Assembly: GCF_004217045.1 (NCBI RefSeq)
Contig: NZ_SGXM01000001.1
Span: forward strand, 1,860,001 to 1,924,000
Length of the DNA: 64,000 bases
Origin: Cupriavidus agavae
GTDB taxonomy: Bacteria > Pseudomonadota > Gammaproteobacteria > Burkholderiales > Burkholderiaceae
Direction: 5' to 3'
Each line of letters begins with the position of its first letter. The stretch's first letter is position 1. Both the position numbers and the translations under genes were made by a program. Shown here piece after piece: positions 37,732-47,704 of the stretch. The notes beneath the pieces were generated by a model. It was not told where the DNA came from, did not search any database, and was given only the letters and a program-made list of their open reading frames with translations.

Positions 37732-39273
37732 TCAGATCTGCGGGTTGATCTTCTGCACGGCCTTGTCGTGCAGCTTGTTCAGTGCAGCCAGGTAAGCCTT
37801 GGCCGAGGCGGCGACGATATCGGGATCGGTACCCACGCCGTTGACGATGCGGCCAGCCTTCGACAGGCGCACGGTCACTTCACCCTGCGCCTGCGTGCCC
37901 GCCGTGATCGCGTTCACCGAGTACAGCACCAGTTCGGCGCCGCTGCCAACCTTACCTTCGATCGCGTGCAGCGTGGCATCCACCGGGCCGTTGCCCTCGG
38001 CCTCGCCCACCTGCTCGGTGCCGTCGGCGTTGAACACCACGCGGGCGTGCGGCCGCTCGCCCGTTTCGGAGCGCTGCGACAGCGAGACGAAGCGGTAGTG
38101 CTCATTGGCGTGCTCCTGCTCCTCGTCGGACACGATCGCCATGATGTCTTCGTCGAAGATCTCGGCCTTCTGGTCTGCCAGTTCCTTGAAGCGCGTGAAC
38201 GCGGCGTTGACTTCCGCCTCGCTGTCGAGCGCGATGCCAAGTTCCTGCAGGCGCTGCTTGAACGCGTTGCGGCCCGAGAGCTTGCCCAGCACGATCTTGT
38301 TGGCGGTCCAGCCCACGTCCTCGGCCCGCATGATCTCGTAGGTATCACGCGCCTTGAGCACGCCGTCCTGGTGGATGCCCGAGGCGTGCGCGAAGGCGTT
38401 GGCGCCCACCACGGCCTTGTTCGGCTGCACCACGAAGCCGGTCACCTGCGACACCAGCTTCGAGGCCGGCACGATCTGCGTGGTGTCGATGCCGACATCC
38501 ATATTGAAGTAGTCGCGGCGCGTCTTGACGGCCATCACCACCTCTTCGAGGCTGGTATTGCCGGCGCGCTCGCCCAGGCCGTTGATCGTGCATTCGATCT
38601 GGCGGGCACCGCCAAGCTTCACGGCAGCCAGCGAGTTGGCCACGGCCATGCCGAGGTCGTTATGGCAGTGCACCGACCATACCGCCTTGTCCGAATTCGG
38701 AATGCGTTCGCGCACCGAGCGGATCAGTTCGGCATAGCCTTCCGGCACGGCGTAGCCCACGGTATCCGGCAGGTTGATCGTCGTGGCGCCTTCGGCGATC
38801 ACGCCTTCGAGCACGCGGCACAGGAAATCCATGTCCGAACGGCTGCCGTCTTCTGGCGAAAATTCGATGTCGTCGGTGAACTGGCGGGCAAAGCGCACGG
38901 CCAGGCGGGCCTGTTCGTACACCTGATCGGGCGTCATGCGCAGCTTCTTCTCCATGTGCAGCGCCGACGTGGCGATGAACGTATGGATCCGGAACGAGTT
39001 GGCGGGCTTGAGCGCCTCGGCTGCGCGGGCGATGTCCTTGTCGTTGGCGCGGGCCAGCGAGCAGATCGTCGAATCCTTGACCACCTGGGCAATCGAGCGG
39101 ATGGCCTCGAAGTCGCCATTGGAGCTGGCCGCAAAGCCGGCCTCGATCACATCGACCTTCAGGCGCTCCAGCTGGCGCGCGATGCGGATCTTCTCCTCGC
39201 GGGTCATGGAGGCACCGGGCGACTGCTCGCCGTCGCGCAAGGTGGTGTCGAAAATGATGAGTTTGTCAGACAT
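37732..39273 (-). CDS. leuA: 2-Isopropylmalate synthase
   Basis: The 513-residue enzyme condenses acetyl-CoA and 2-oxoisovalerate in the first step of leucine synthesis. The DRE-TIM barrel starts [15 protein letters not shown] (residues 8-22), with the metal-binding [13 protein letters not shown] at about 200-212. The C-terminal regulatory domain binds leucine for feedback inhibition. The ATG at 39271-39273 has AGGAG 8 nt upstream. The preceding region holds a leader peptide and terminator hairpin (39366-39563), pointing to attenuation by leucine. Confidence 0.97.
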   Translation of the reverse strand: MSDKLIIFDTTLRDGEQSPGASMTREEKIRIARQLERLKVDVIEAGFAASSNGDFEAIRSIAQVVKDSTICSLARANDKDIARAAEALKPANSFRIHTFIATSALHMEKKLRMTPDQVYEQARLAVRFARQFTDDIEFSPEDGSRSDMDFLCRVLEGVIAEGATTINLPDTVGYAVPEGYAELIRSVRERIPNSDKAVWSVHCHNDLGMAVANSLAAVKLGGARQIECTINGLGERAGNTSLEEVVMAVKTRRDYFNMDVGIDTTQIVPASKLVSQVTGFVVQPNKAVVGANAFAHASGIHQDGVLKARDTYEIMRAEDVGWTANKIVLGKLSGRNAFKQRLQELGIALDSEAEVNAAFTRFKELADQKAEIFDEDIMAIVSDEEQEHANEHYRFVSLSQRSETGERPHARVVFNADGTEQVGEAEGNGPVDATLHAIEGKVGSGAELVLYSVNAITAGTQAQGEVTVRLSKAGRIVNGVGTDPDIVAASAKAYLAALNKLHDKAVQKINPQI

Positions 39274-39365
39274 TTGTGGAGCTCCTGGGCTGTGCCTTAT
39301 GTGCTGTGTGTGCCGTATCTGCCGACGACCCGCATTCCGTACACCGGGCATTCGGTCGGAATGCA

Positions 39366-39403
39366 AAACGCCCCGGCGTGCATCGATGCAGGCCGGGGCG
39401 TTT
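39366..39403 (-). terminator. leuA attenuator terminator hairpin
   Basis: AAACGCCCCGGC (39366-39377) and its complement (39392-39403) form a perfect 12-bp G/C-rich stem, followed on the minus strand by TTTTGC. It lies about 93 nt before the leuA ATG and 43 nt after the leader-peptide stop. The loop holds a second palindrome, TGCATCGATGCA. A separate hairpin (39422-39431 with 39444-39454, one bulge) covers the leader stop codon and is a candidate alternative structure. Confidence 0.75.
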
Positions 39404-39446
39404 GAAAATCCTGGTGATTTCCGCGCTAGGGCGAAACGACGATCCC

Positions 39447-39527
39447 TTAGCGCGCGCGCAACCCGACCTGACGGCCTAGTAGGCCACCTAGTGCGGTGCG
39501 GGCGATGAGGATCTGGCGCGAAATCAT
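39447..39527 (-). CDS. leuL: leu leader peptide (26 codons)
   Basis: The reading frame starts ATG ATT TCG at 39527 and ends TAA at 39447: [20 protein letters not shown], then VGLRAR. Five leucines are present, and three use CTA (CTA GGT GGC CTA CTA), a very rare codon in a G+C-rich genome. Such clustering is the signature of a leucine-sensing attenuator. The promoter at 39535-39563 would start transcription at or within a few bases of the ATG, so the peptide is probably translated leaderless or nearly so. No Shine-Dalgarno sequence is present. Too short for routine gene calling. Confidence 0.72.
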   Translation of the reverse strand: MISRQILIARTALGGLLGRQVGLRAR

Positions 39528-39534
39528 GTCGGCG

Positions 39535-39563
39535 ACTATAGCCGGTTTGCAGCAGGCTTGCAA
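39535..39563 (-). promoter_or_regulatory. σ70 promoter of the leuL-leuA transcript
   Basis: On the minus strand TTGCAA (39558-39563) and TATAGT (39535-39540) are separated by exactly 17 bp. The -10 box ends 7 nt before the leader-peptide ATG. Confidence 0.72.
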
Positions 39564-39615
39564 CCGGGGCGTTTCCCGGGGGCCAGCCGCGAACCGGAGG
39601 CTACCGCTCAGCCAA

Positions 39616-40119
39616 TCACTTCGGCGGGATGCGCAGCTTCTGGCCCGGATAGATCTTGTCCGGGTGCGTCAGCATCGGCTTGTTGGCCTCGAAGATCTTG
39701 TTGTACTCGGCGCCATTGCCGTAGGCGGCCTGCGAGATGGCCCAGAGTGTGTCGCCCTTGACCACGGTGTGCCACTGGGATTCGGCGGTCTCCACGTTGA
39801 CCGACATCTTGTCCTCCACCGATTCCACGCCCTCCACGTTGCCGGCGCACAAAATGATCTTCTCGCGCGTGGCCTGGTCCGGTGCAACGCCGAACACGGT
39901 CACCTTGCCCTGCGACCCGTCCACGGTCACGGTCAGTCCCGTCGCGCTCAGGCCCATCTGCGCGATATACGCCTCGATGGCGTCGCCGGCGGCACGGTTG
40001 GCGGCCTCGGCCTTGTCGCTGGCGGACGGGTCGGCCTTTGCAGCCTCCTGGGCCGCCTTGGCCTCGCCCTTGCCGAACAGCTTCTCTCCCGCTTCCTTGA
40101 TGAAGTCGAACATGCCCAT
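39616..40119 (-). CDS. kbp: BON-LysM protein, Kbp (YgaU) family
   Basis: This 167-residue protein begins MGMFDFIKEAGEKLFG, as in potassium-binding protein Kbp. A BON domain spans about residues 45-112 and a LysM domain about 116-165 (WHTVVKGDTLWAISQAAYGN to IYPGQKLRIPPK). There is no signal peptide. Escherichia coli Kbp binds K+ in the cytoplasm. The linker (residues 20-45) is Ala/Glu-rich. It lies downstream of pssA behind a terminator. Confidence 0.88.
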   Translation of the reverse strand: MGMFDFIKEAGEKLFGKGEAKAAQEAAKADPSASDKAEAANRAAGDAIEAYIAQMGLSATGLTVTVDGSQGKVTVFGVAPDQATREKIILCAGNVEGVESVEDKMSVNVETAESQWHTVVKGDTLWAISQAAYGNGAEYNKIFEANKPMLTHPDKIYPGQKLRIPPK

Positions 40120-40143
40120 GACATTCTCCTTGGTGTGGCGCAG

Positions 40144-40173
40144 AAAAACGAAGGGCGCCCGAGAGCGCCCTTC
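40144..40173 (-). terminator. Intrinsic terminator after pssA
   Basis: GAAGGGCGC (40150-40158) pairs with GCGCCCTTC (40165-40173) around a 6-nt loop. The minus strand continues with GTTTTTC. Confidence 0.88.
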
Positions 40174-40185
40174 ATCAGAAAAACT

Positions 40186-41094
40186 TTAATTGTCCTTGCC
40201 GGGGTTGCCGCCGGCACCCAGTGCACGCTGCTTCCGTACGCCGCCGGGATCGCCATGGATGGACCGCCAGGCCCACAGGATGTAGCCCGAGATCGCATAG
40301 GCCACGAACAGGCCGAACAGCGCGACGGGCGGGTCCGACGACACCACCACGAACAGCACCAGCACGAGCACCATCATGCCGAACGGCACGCGGTAGCGCA
40401 CGTCCAGGGCCTTGCCGCTGTAGAACGGCGCGTTGGATACCATCGACAGGCCGGCGTACATCGTGATCCCGAACGCCGCCCACGGCATCCACAGTTCCTT
40501 GACCGGCAGCTTGTTGTCGATCGCCAGCCAGACGAAACCGGCGATCAGCGCCGCCGCGGCCGGGCTCGGCAGGCCCTGGAAAAAGCGCTTGTCGACCACG
40601 CCGATATTGGCGTTGAAGCGCGCCAGACGCAGCGCCGCACAGGTGCAGTAGACAAACGCGGCGATCCAGCCCCACTTTCCGAGGTCGTGCAGGATCCACT
40701 CGTACATCACCAGCGCCGGCGCCACGCCGAACGAGGTCATGTCGGACAGCGAATCGTACTGCTCGCCGAAAGCGCTCTGGGTATTGGTGATGCGCGCCAC
40801 GCGGCCGTCCATGCCGTCAAGCACCATGGCCGCGAAAATGGCGATGGCCGCCACATCGAAGCGCATGTTCATCGCCTGCACGATGGCAAAGAAGCCGGCG
40901 AACAGCGCGGCGGTGGTGAACGCGTTGGGCAGCAGGTAGATGCCGCGCCGGCGCGGGCGCACGTATTCGATGTCGTGCTCGTCGTCGGCGTCGTAGGCGT
41001 CGGCCTCGTTGCGCAGCTGGTTATGGCGGAACGGCCGCAGGTGCGTCACGTTGCCGCTGCTGACGCGCTTGTTGCGTCGGTTGAAGGCACCCAT
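40186..41094 (-). CDS. pssA: CDP-diacylglycerol-serine O-phosphatidyltransferase
   Basis: This 302-residue membrane CDP-alcohol phosphatidyltransferase makes phosphatidylserine. The diagnostic motif DG-x2-AR-x8-G-x3-D-x3-D is complete, from DGRVAR to DSLSD, at about residues 95-117. Several hydrophobic helices surround it. It is a type II (membrane) enzyme, unlike the Escherichia coli PssA. It lies 34 nt downstream of psd, which decarboxylates its product to phosphatidylethanolamine. Confidence 0.95.
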   Translation of the reverse strand: MGAFNRRNKRVSSGNVTHLRPFRHNQLRNEADAYDADDEHDIEYVRPRRRGIYLLPNAFTTAALFAGFFAIVQAMNMRFDVAAIAIFAAMVLDGMDGRVARITNTQSAFGEQYDSLSDMTSFGVAPALVMYEWILHDLGKWGWIAAFVYCTCAALRLARFNANIGVVDKRFFQGLPSPAAAALIAGFVWLAIDNKLPVKELWMPWAAFGITMYAGLSMVSNAPFYSGKALDVRYRVPFGMMVLVLVLFVVVSSDPPVALFGLFVAYAISGYILWAWRSIHGDPGGVRKQRALGAGGNPGKDN

Positions 41095-41128
41095 GCCTGG
41101 TCTCCTGTCCTGACGGTTCGGGGGCCGC

Positions 41129-41782
41129 TCAGCCCTGGACGTCCAGTTCGGCCAGCACGGTCGCGGACGCCGACACCTTCTCGCCGATCGTCACGCGCGG
41201 GCGGGCATCCACCGGCAGGTACACGTCCACGCGCGAGCCGAAGCGGATAAAGCCGTAGCGCTGGCCGCGCGACAGCGTGTCGCCCACCTTCGTGTAGCAC
41301 AGGATACGGCGGGCCACCAGGCCGGCCACCTGCACCAGCGTCACCAGCTGGCCATCGGCCGCGCGGCGCACCACTACCGCGTTGCGCTCGTTCTCCAGCG
41401 ACGCCTTGTCGAGGTCCGCGTTGACGAACTTGCCCGGGAAATATTCGAGCTTCTCGACCTTGCCATCGAGCGACGAGCGGTTCGAGTGCACGTTGAACAC
41501 GTTCATGAACACGCTGATCTTGAGCGCCTCGCGGCCCGCATACGGGTCCATGGTCTTTTCCACCACGACGATGCGGCCGTCCGCAGGCGCCAGGATGGCG
41601 TTCGGGGCAGAGGGAATCGGGCGCGGCGGGTCACGGAAGAACTGCAGCACGAAAACCGTGATGATCCACAGCGGCAACGCCCACCAGAAACCCGCGCTGA
41701 CATGGACCAGCAGCGAGATGATGAAAGCGCCGGCCAGGAACGGCCAGCCTTCACGGGCGATCAGCGGATGAGGATAGTTCAT
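41129..41782 (-). CDS. psd: Phosphatidylserine decarboxylase proenzyme (short type)
   Basis: This 217-residue proenzyme has two N-terminal helices (about residues 16-48). The self-cleavage site is the Gly-Ser in [12 protein letters not shown] (about residues 180-191), which creates the pyruvoyl group. It produces phosphatidylethanolamine. The ATG at 41782 starts [15 protein letters not shown]. It sits between the terminators after ilvC and pssA and is probably cotranscribed with pssA. Confidence 0.94.
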   Translation of the reverse strand: MNYPHPLIAREGWPFLAGAFIISLLVHVSAGFWWALPLWIITVFVLQFFRDPPRPIPSAPNAILAPADGRIVVVEKTMDPYAGREALKISVFMNVFNVHSNRSSLDGKVEKLEYFPGKFVNADLDKASLENERNAVVVRRAADGQLVTLVQVAGLVARRILCYTKVGDTLSRGQRYGFIRFGSRVDVYLPVDARPRVTIGEKVSASATVLAELDVQG

Positions 41783-41888
41783 GCAAGCATTGTTCTGTTG
41801 GTCGCGCGGTTTTTGCAAACCCTGTCGACAAGGCCGGGGCGGCGCATGGCGCGCACGCGTTTCGCGCCTGTCGAAGCGAAATATAAGA

Positions 41889-41998
41889 AAAAATCAGGCC
41901 TGCGCCTGAAAAAGTCCGACAAGGATAACAAAAAGCCGCCCAGTCCCCGCCGAAATGTCTCCCGATAGGCAGGGAAACCGGCGCCCGACTGGGCGGCT
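41889..41998 (-). terminator. Tandem terminators downstream of ilvC
   Basis: The first structure is AGCCGCCCAGT (41934-41944) paired with 41988-41998, followed by TTTTTG on the minus strand. The second is TCAGGC (41894-41899) paired with GCCTGA (41904-41909) with A/T runs on both sides, so it can work in either direction. Together they isolate ilvC from psd. Confidence 0.82.
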
Positions 41999-42054
41999 GT
42001 GGCAGGTGGCGGGTGTCCGGCCAGCCGGCCGGGCCCGCCCCTGGCCCGTACTGC

Positions 42055-43089
<1,035 letters not shown>

Positions 43090-43204
43090 TCAAATCTTCG
43101 TATAGGGGTGGCGGCGGGACGCTACGGCTATTGGTAACGTGCGCCGCGCCGCTTCGGGATACTGCTGTCGGCTTGTGGCCGTGCTCTGTTGCCGGGGGCG
43201 CCGG

Positions 43205-43696
43205 TCAGACCTTCAGGATGCGCTCGCCACGGCCGATGCCGGAGCCGCCCGTGCGGACGGTTTCCAGGATCGCGGTGCGGTCGATGGCATCGAGGAACGC
43301 ATCCAGCTTGCCGCCGTTGCCGGTCAGCTCGATGGTGTACGTCTTTTCGGTCACATCGATGACGCGGCCACGGAAGATGTCGGCGGTGCGCTTCATTTCC
43401 TCGCGCTCCTTGCCCACGGCACGCACCTTGACGAGCATCAGCTCGCGCTCGATGTGCGCACCTTCGGTCAGGTCGACCACCTTGACCACCTCCACCAGCC
43501 GGTTCAGGTGCTTCGTGATCTGTTCGATCACGTCATCCGAACCGGTGGTGACGATGGTCATCCGCGACAGCGACGCATCTTCGGTGGGGGCCACCGTCAG
43601 CGTCTCGATGTTGTACCCGCGTGCAGAGAACAGGCCCACCACGCGCGACAGCGCGCCGGCTTCGTTTTCCAGCAGGACCGAGATAATGTGTCGCAT
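43205..43696 (-). CDS. ilvH: Acetolactate synthase, small regulatory subunit
   Basis: This 163-residue ACT-domain protein confers valine feedback on the catalytic subunit. It starts MRHIISVLLENEAGALSRVVGLFSARGYNI. The ATG overlaps the ilvI stop by one base (TGATG), implying coupled translation. A charged C-terminal domain follows the ACT domain. Confidence 0.96.
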   Translation of the reverse strand: MRHIISVLLENEAGALSRVVGLFSARGYNIETLTVAPTEDASLSRMTIVTTGSDDVIEQITKHLNRLVEVVKVVDLTEGAHIERELMLVKVRAVGKEREEMKRTADIFRGRVIDVTEKTYTIELTGNGGKLDAFLDAIDRTAILETVRTGGSGIGRGERILKV

Positions 43697-45459
43697 CACA
43701 GGTCCTCCACGCCGAGCAGCATTTCGGAGATACCCTTGCCGGCCTGGACCATCGGCCACACGTTCTCGGTGGGGTCGGTCTGGAAGTCCAGGAACACGGT
43801 GCGATCCTTGAGGCGGAACGCTTCGCGCAGCGCCGGCTCGACGTCTGACGTCTTCTCGATGCGCATGCCGACGTGGCCATAGGCCTCCGCCAGCTTCACG
43901 AAGTCAGGCAGCGCGGTCATGTAGGAATGCGAGTAGCGGTTGTCGTACTCGATTTCCTGCCACTGGCGCACCATGCCCAGGTAGCCGTTGTTGAGCGAGC
44001 AGATCTTGACCGGGGTGTCGTACTGCAGGCAGGTGGACAGTTCCTGGATACACATCTGGATCGAGCCTTCACCGGTGATGGTGACGACTTCCTTGTCCGG
44101 GAACGCCTTCTTGATGCCCATGGCGTACGGCAGGCCCACGCCCATCGTGCCCAGGCCGCCCGAGTTGATCCAGCGGCGCGGCTCGTTGAACTTGTAGAAC
44201 TGCGCGGCCCACATCTGGTGCTGGCCGACGTCGGAGCAGACGAACGCGTCGCCCTTGGTCAGTTCCCAGATCTTCTCCACCACGTACTGCGGCTTGATGA
44301 TCTCGGAATCGCGGTCGTACTTGAGGCAGTTCACCGAACGCCACTGCTCGATCTGGTCCCACCACTTCGCCAGCGCCTCGCGCTTCGGCTTGACGTCGCT
44401 GGCCTTGATCTGGGCGATCAGTTCCTGCAGCACGTCCTTGACGTTGCCGACGATGGGGATATCCACCTTGACGCGCTTCGAGATCGACGACGGATCGATG
44501 TCGATATGGATAATCTTGCGCGCCTGGGAAGTGAAGTGCGCCGGGTTGCCGATCACGCGGTCATCGAACCGTGCGCCGATGGCGATCAGCACGTCGCAGT
44601 TCTGCATGGCCATGTTGGCTTCATACGTGCCGTGCATGCCGAGCATGCCCAGGAACTGCTTGTGCGAACCCGGGAACGCGCCCAGGCCCATCAGCGTGTT
44701 GGTGACCGGATGGCCCGTCAGCGCCGCCAGTTCGCGCAGCTCGTCGCTGGCATTGGCCAGCACCACGCCGCCGCCGGTGTAGATGTACGGACGCTCGGCG
44801 CCCTGCAGCAGCGCCACGGCCTTGCGGATCTGGCCCGAATGGCCCTTGTTGACCGGGTTGTACGACCGCATGTCCACGGCCTTCGGGTACTCGAACTTGC
44901 AGGCGTTGCGCGACACGTCCTTCGGGATATCGACGACCACGGGGCCGGGACGGCCGGTGGCGGCGATGAAGAACGCCTTCTTGATCGTCGCGGCCAGGTC
45001 GCGCACGTCCTTCACGAGGAAGTTGTGCTTGACGATGGGACGCGTGATGCCAACGGTATCGCACTCCTGGAACGCGTCCTGGCCAATGGCGTGGGTCGGC
45101 ACGTTGCCGGTGATCACCACCATCGGGATCGAGTCCAGGTAGGCCGTGGCGATGCCGGTGACGGCATTGGTCACGCCGGGACCCGAAGTCACCAGGGCGA
45201 CGCCGACCTTGCCGGTCGCGCGGGCATAGCCGTCAGCGGCATGCACGGCGGCCTGCTCGTGGCGCACCAGGATGTGTTCGAATTTCTTTTGCTTGTGGAG
45301 CTCGTCGTAGATATACAGCACTGCTCCGCCGGGGTAGCCCCAGACGTACTCGACGCCTTCTTCGGCAAGTGCGTGAACGAGGATTTCCGCTCCGATCATT
45401 TCGCGAGCGGAGGATGAATTGCTGTCTGCGTGGGAGAATTCCGCGCTGGGCATGTTCAT
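43696..45459 (-). CDS. ilvI: Acetolactate synthase, large catalytic subunit
   Basis: This 587-residue thiamine-diphosphate enzyme forms acetolactate and acetohydroxybutyrate. The catalytic glutamate is in VWGYPGGAVLYIYDEL to VRHEQAAVHAADGYAR, and the diphosphate/Mg motif runs from GEGS to NNGYLGM. The ATG at 45459 has AAAGGA 5 nt upstream; another ATG two codons later is possible. It begins the ilvI-ilvH-ilvC cluster and has a hairpin leader upstream. Confidence 0.96.
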   Translation of the reverse strand: MNMPSAEFSHADSNSSSAREMIGAEILVHALAEEGVEYVWGYPGGAVLYIYDELHKQKKFEHILVRHEQAAVHAADGYARATGKVGVALVTSGPGVTNAVTGIATAYLDSIPMVVITGNVPTHAIGQDAFQECDTVGITRPIVKHNFLVKDVRDLAATIKKAFFIAATGRPGPVVVDIPKDVSRNACKFEYPKAVDMRSYNPVNKGHSGQIRKAVALLQGAERPYIYTGGGVVLANASDELRELAALTGHPVTNTLMGLGAFPGSHKQFLGMLGMHGTYEANMAMQNCDVLIAIGARFDDRVIGNPAHFTSQARKIIHIDIDPSSISKRVKVDIPIVGNVKDVLQELIAQIKASDVKPKREALAKWWDQIEQWRSVNCLKYDRDSEIIKPQYVVEKIWELTKGDAFVCSDVGQHQMWAAQFYKFNEPRRWINSGGLGTMGVGLPYAMGIKKAFPDKEVVTITGEGSIQMCIQELSTCLQYDTPVKICSLNNGYLGMVRQWQEIEYDNRYSHSYMTALPDFVKLAEAYGHVGMRIEKTSDVEPALREAFRLKDRTVFLDFQTDPTENVWPMVQAGKGISEMLLGVEDL

Positions 45460-45546
45460 TTCAGTCCTTTGCAATTTTCGGCAAAAAATTGTTTGGATGC
45501 TCTCTGCCGGGCTTTTGGCTCGGGTTCAAGCGGTGCGCGTCTGCAT

Positions 45547-45634
45547 GAAAAGACCGCCTTATAAGCGGTCTGATGAGACAACCACTGATGTCGTGTGAAC
45601 CGCCGATGATACTGCAATGCACCAGCGCGGACAA
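45547..45634 (-). promoter_or_regulatory. ilvI promoter and candidate attenuator leader
   Basis: On the minus strand TTGTCC (45629-45634) and TATCAT (45606-45611) are 17 bp apart, giving a start near 45599. Downstream, AGACCGC (45551-45557) pairs with GCGGTCT (45565-45571) and is followed by TTTT, a terminator-like hairpin about 90 nt before ilvI. A tiny frame, GTG GTT GTC TCA TCA GAC CGC TTA TAA (45585-45559), opens with three valine codons and stops inside the loop. That would fit valine sensing, but it has no ribosome site. Confidence 0.5.
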
Positions 45635-45848
45635 TGGACTTTTGCACCACGGCGCCCCGTGCGGCGCATGGACGCGACAGCCGCCCCGCCAGGGGCAGGC
45701 ATCCATGTCTGCACATCCAGACAGCAGTGGCCGGGCACAGCCGTTTTTTGCTAGGATCGCAGACATTTCCGGCGTGCCACAGGACTTCCAAGGCACATTT
45801 GCCGGTGTCATCCCTCGATTCCTGCCCAACCCGCCGCTTTTCGCCTGC

Positions 45849-46415
45849 ATGGCCACCGACAAGGAACTCTCCGATTTTCTAGCCAGTGTGGAACGCCGCG
45901 CCTTCAAGCAGGCCGTGTTCGCCGTGCGGGACGACGAAGCCGCGCTCGATATCGTGCAGGACGCCATGATCAAGCTGGCGGAGAAGTATGGCGACAAGGG
46001 CGCCGCGGAGTTGGCGCCGCTGTTCCAGCGCATCCTGCAGAACACCATCCACGACTGGTTCCGCCGCCAGAAAGTGCGCAATACGTGGGTCACGCTGTTC
46101 TCGAACCTGCGCGACGAGCGCGACGGCGACGACAGCGACCTGCTGGACACGCTGGTGTCCGAATCGGGCACCGAAATGTCCGAAAGCAGCGCCGACAAGG
46201 TTGAGCGGGCACAGGTCATGCATATCATCGAACAGGAAATCCAGCGCCTGCCCACGCGTCAACGCGAGGCTTTCCTGATGCGTTACTGGGAGGATATGGA
46301 CGTGGCCGAGACGGCAGCCGTGATGGGCTGTTCGGAAGGCAGCGTCAAGACGCACTGTTCCCGTGCAACGCACACACTGGCGCAGGCCTTGCGCGCGCGG
46401 GGGGTCCGACTATGA
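45849..46415 (+). CDS. ECF-type RNA polymerase σ factor
   Basis: This 188-residue σ70-family factor consists of regions 2 and 4 only. Region 2 spans about residues 10-75 (FAVRDDEAALDIVQDAMIKL to IHDWFRRQKVRN) and region 4 about 120-180 (LPTRQREAFLMRYWEDMDV, then the helix-turn-helix VAETAAVMGCSEGSVKTH). The ATG at 45849 was chosen because upstream codons have no family similarity. The stop overlaps the next gene (ATGA). The downstream genes encode a one-helix membrane protein and a secreted protein, the typical partners of an ECF σ. The target promoters are unknown. Confidence 0.92.
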   Translation: MATDKELSDFLASVERRAFKQAVFAVRDDEAALDIVQDAMIKLAEKYGDKGAAELAPLFQRILQNTIHDWFRRQKVRNTWVTLFSNLRDERDGDDSDLLDTLVSESGTEMSESSADKVERAQVMHIIEQEIQRLPTRQREAFLMRYWEDMDVAETAAVMGCSEGSVKTHCSRATHTLAQALRARGVRL

Positions 46416-46855
46416 GCAGAAACGAACGAGATATCCACGAACGGCGCATCGCCCGTCAGATCCGCTCGGCACTCGATGCCTCGGCGGACGCGGTGCCGCA
46501 CGACATTGCCGAACGGCTGGCCGCCGCGCGGCGCATGGCGCTGGCCGCGAAAAAGGCCGAGGCGCCCGCCCACGTGCCGCAACTGGCCATGCCGGGCGCC
46601 GCGCGCGGCTACAGCTTCGATGACGGTGACGATGGCCCGCTGCACCGTGCCGGGGCATGGATGCGCAAGCTCGCCCTGGTCTGGACGCTGGTGGCGCTCG
46701 GCGCCGGCCTGCTCGGCATCTACCGCTGGCAGGAGCAGAAGCGCATCGAGGAACTGGCCGATGTCGATGCCGCGATGCTGCTCGACGACCTGCCGCCCAC
46801 CGCCTACGCCGACCAGGGATTCCACGTGTTCCTGAAGCGCGACCACGATCAGTGA
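46412..46855 (+). CDS. DUF3619 protein, likely anti-σ factor
   Basis: This 147-residue protein has a charged, helical N-terminal cytoplasmic part (residues 1-85), one membrane helix (about 87-104) and a 43-residue C-terminal part. This is the layout of small membrane-bound anti-σ factors. Its start overlaps the σ stop by four bases, and its own stop overlaps the DUF3106 start (TGATG). No published function is known to me; the anti-σ role is inferred from topology and coupling. Confidence 0.82.
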   Translation: MSRNERDIHERRIARQIRSALDASADAVPHDIAERLAAARRMALAAKKAEAPAHVPQLAMPGAARGYSFDDGDDGPLHRAGAWMRKLALVWTLVALGAGLLGIYRWQEQKRIEELADVDAAMLLDDLPPTAYADQGFHVFLKRDHDQ

Positions 46856-47643
46856 TGGCGCACCGCACCCCTCTGACCGCCGCGCTGCGCCGCCGGTTTG
46901 CCGCACTATGCGTTGCAGTTTCGGCGGTGGCTGCGCTCGGTGTCGATGCTGTGATCGATACGGCACGCGCACAGGGCCACGGCGCCAGCCAGCCGGTGGC
47001 GCGGCCCGTGGTCAACGCCCGCCCCACCTGGGCCGAGTTGTCGCCGGGCCATCAGAAGGTGCTCGCCCCGCTGCAGCCGCTATGGGACACCATTCCAGAA
47101 CTGAACCGCCGCAAGTGGCAGCGCATCGCCGATCTCTACCCGCGCCTCAAGCCCGAGGAACAGGCCCGGCTGCAGGAACGTATGGCCGAGTGGGTCAGCA
47201 TGACGCCGCAGCAGCGCCGCCTGGCGCGCGAGAACTACCAGATCACCCGCACGCTGCCTCAGGAAAAGAAGGCCGAGGCCTGGGATCGCTACCAGCAACT
47301 GCCGGAAGACCAGAAGAAAAAGCTGGCGGCCGCCGAGAAGGTGCCGGGCCGCCCCGGCGCGGTCAGCGCCCTGCCCTCGGGCAAGCGTCCGCTGCCGGAG
47401 AGCAGCCGGCCGGCTCACCATCCGTCGCGCAAGGCCGCCAGCCACCCGGAGGCGGCGCCGGCCTCCGCGCCCGCCGCGGAAGCCGTGGCGGGCGCGTCGG
47501 CACCCGCCCTGCCCGTGGCGCCCGCTGCCGTGCCGGGCGCCGGCGCTTCGGCGGTGGCCGCCGCTACGGCCGATTCGCTGACGCCCCCTGTCACCGGCGA
47601 AGCCTCGACGAACTTCCCGCAGTCCGAGGCGCCGCGCCAGTAA
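46855..47643 (+). CDS. DUF3106 secreted protein with LTxxQ-like helices
   Basis: This 262-residue protein has a signal peptide (cleavage after ARA at about residue 39). The mature region up to about residue 165 is helical, with four LTxxQ-like motifs: LSPGHQ (62-67), LKPEEQ (98-103), MTPQQR (116-121) and LPEDQK (149-154). Motifs of this type are typical of the CpxP/Spy/CnrX periplasmic fold. The last 100 residues are a low-complexity Ala/Pro/Ser tail. Overlap with DUF3619 and position behind an ECF σ suggest an envelope sensor. Confidence 0.82.
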   Translation: MAHRTPLTAALRRRFAALCVAVSAVAALGVDAVIDTARAQGHGASQPVARPVVNARPTWAELSPGHQKVLAPLQPLWDTIPELNRRKWQRIADLYPRLKPEEQARLQERMAEWVSMTPQQRRLARENYQITRTLPQEKKAEAWDRYQQLPEDQKKKLAAAEKVPGRPGAVSALPSGKRPLPESSRPAHHPSRKAASHPEAAPASAPAAEAVAGASAPALPVAPAAVPGAGASAVAAATADSLTPPVTGEASTNFPQSEAPRQ

Positions 47644-47704
47644 TACCGGTACAGCGGCACGGCAAGTCACACGGACGCCCGGCTGGCCCGGACCGTTTGG
47701 CATA

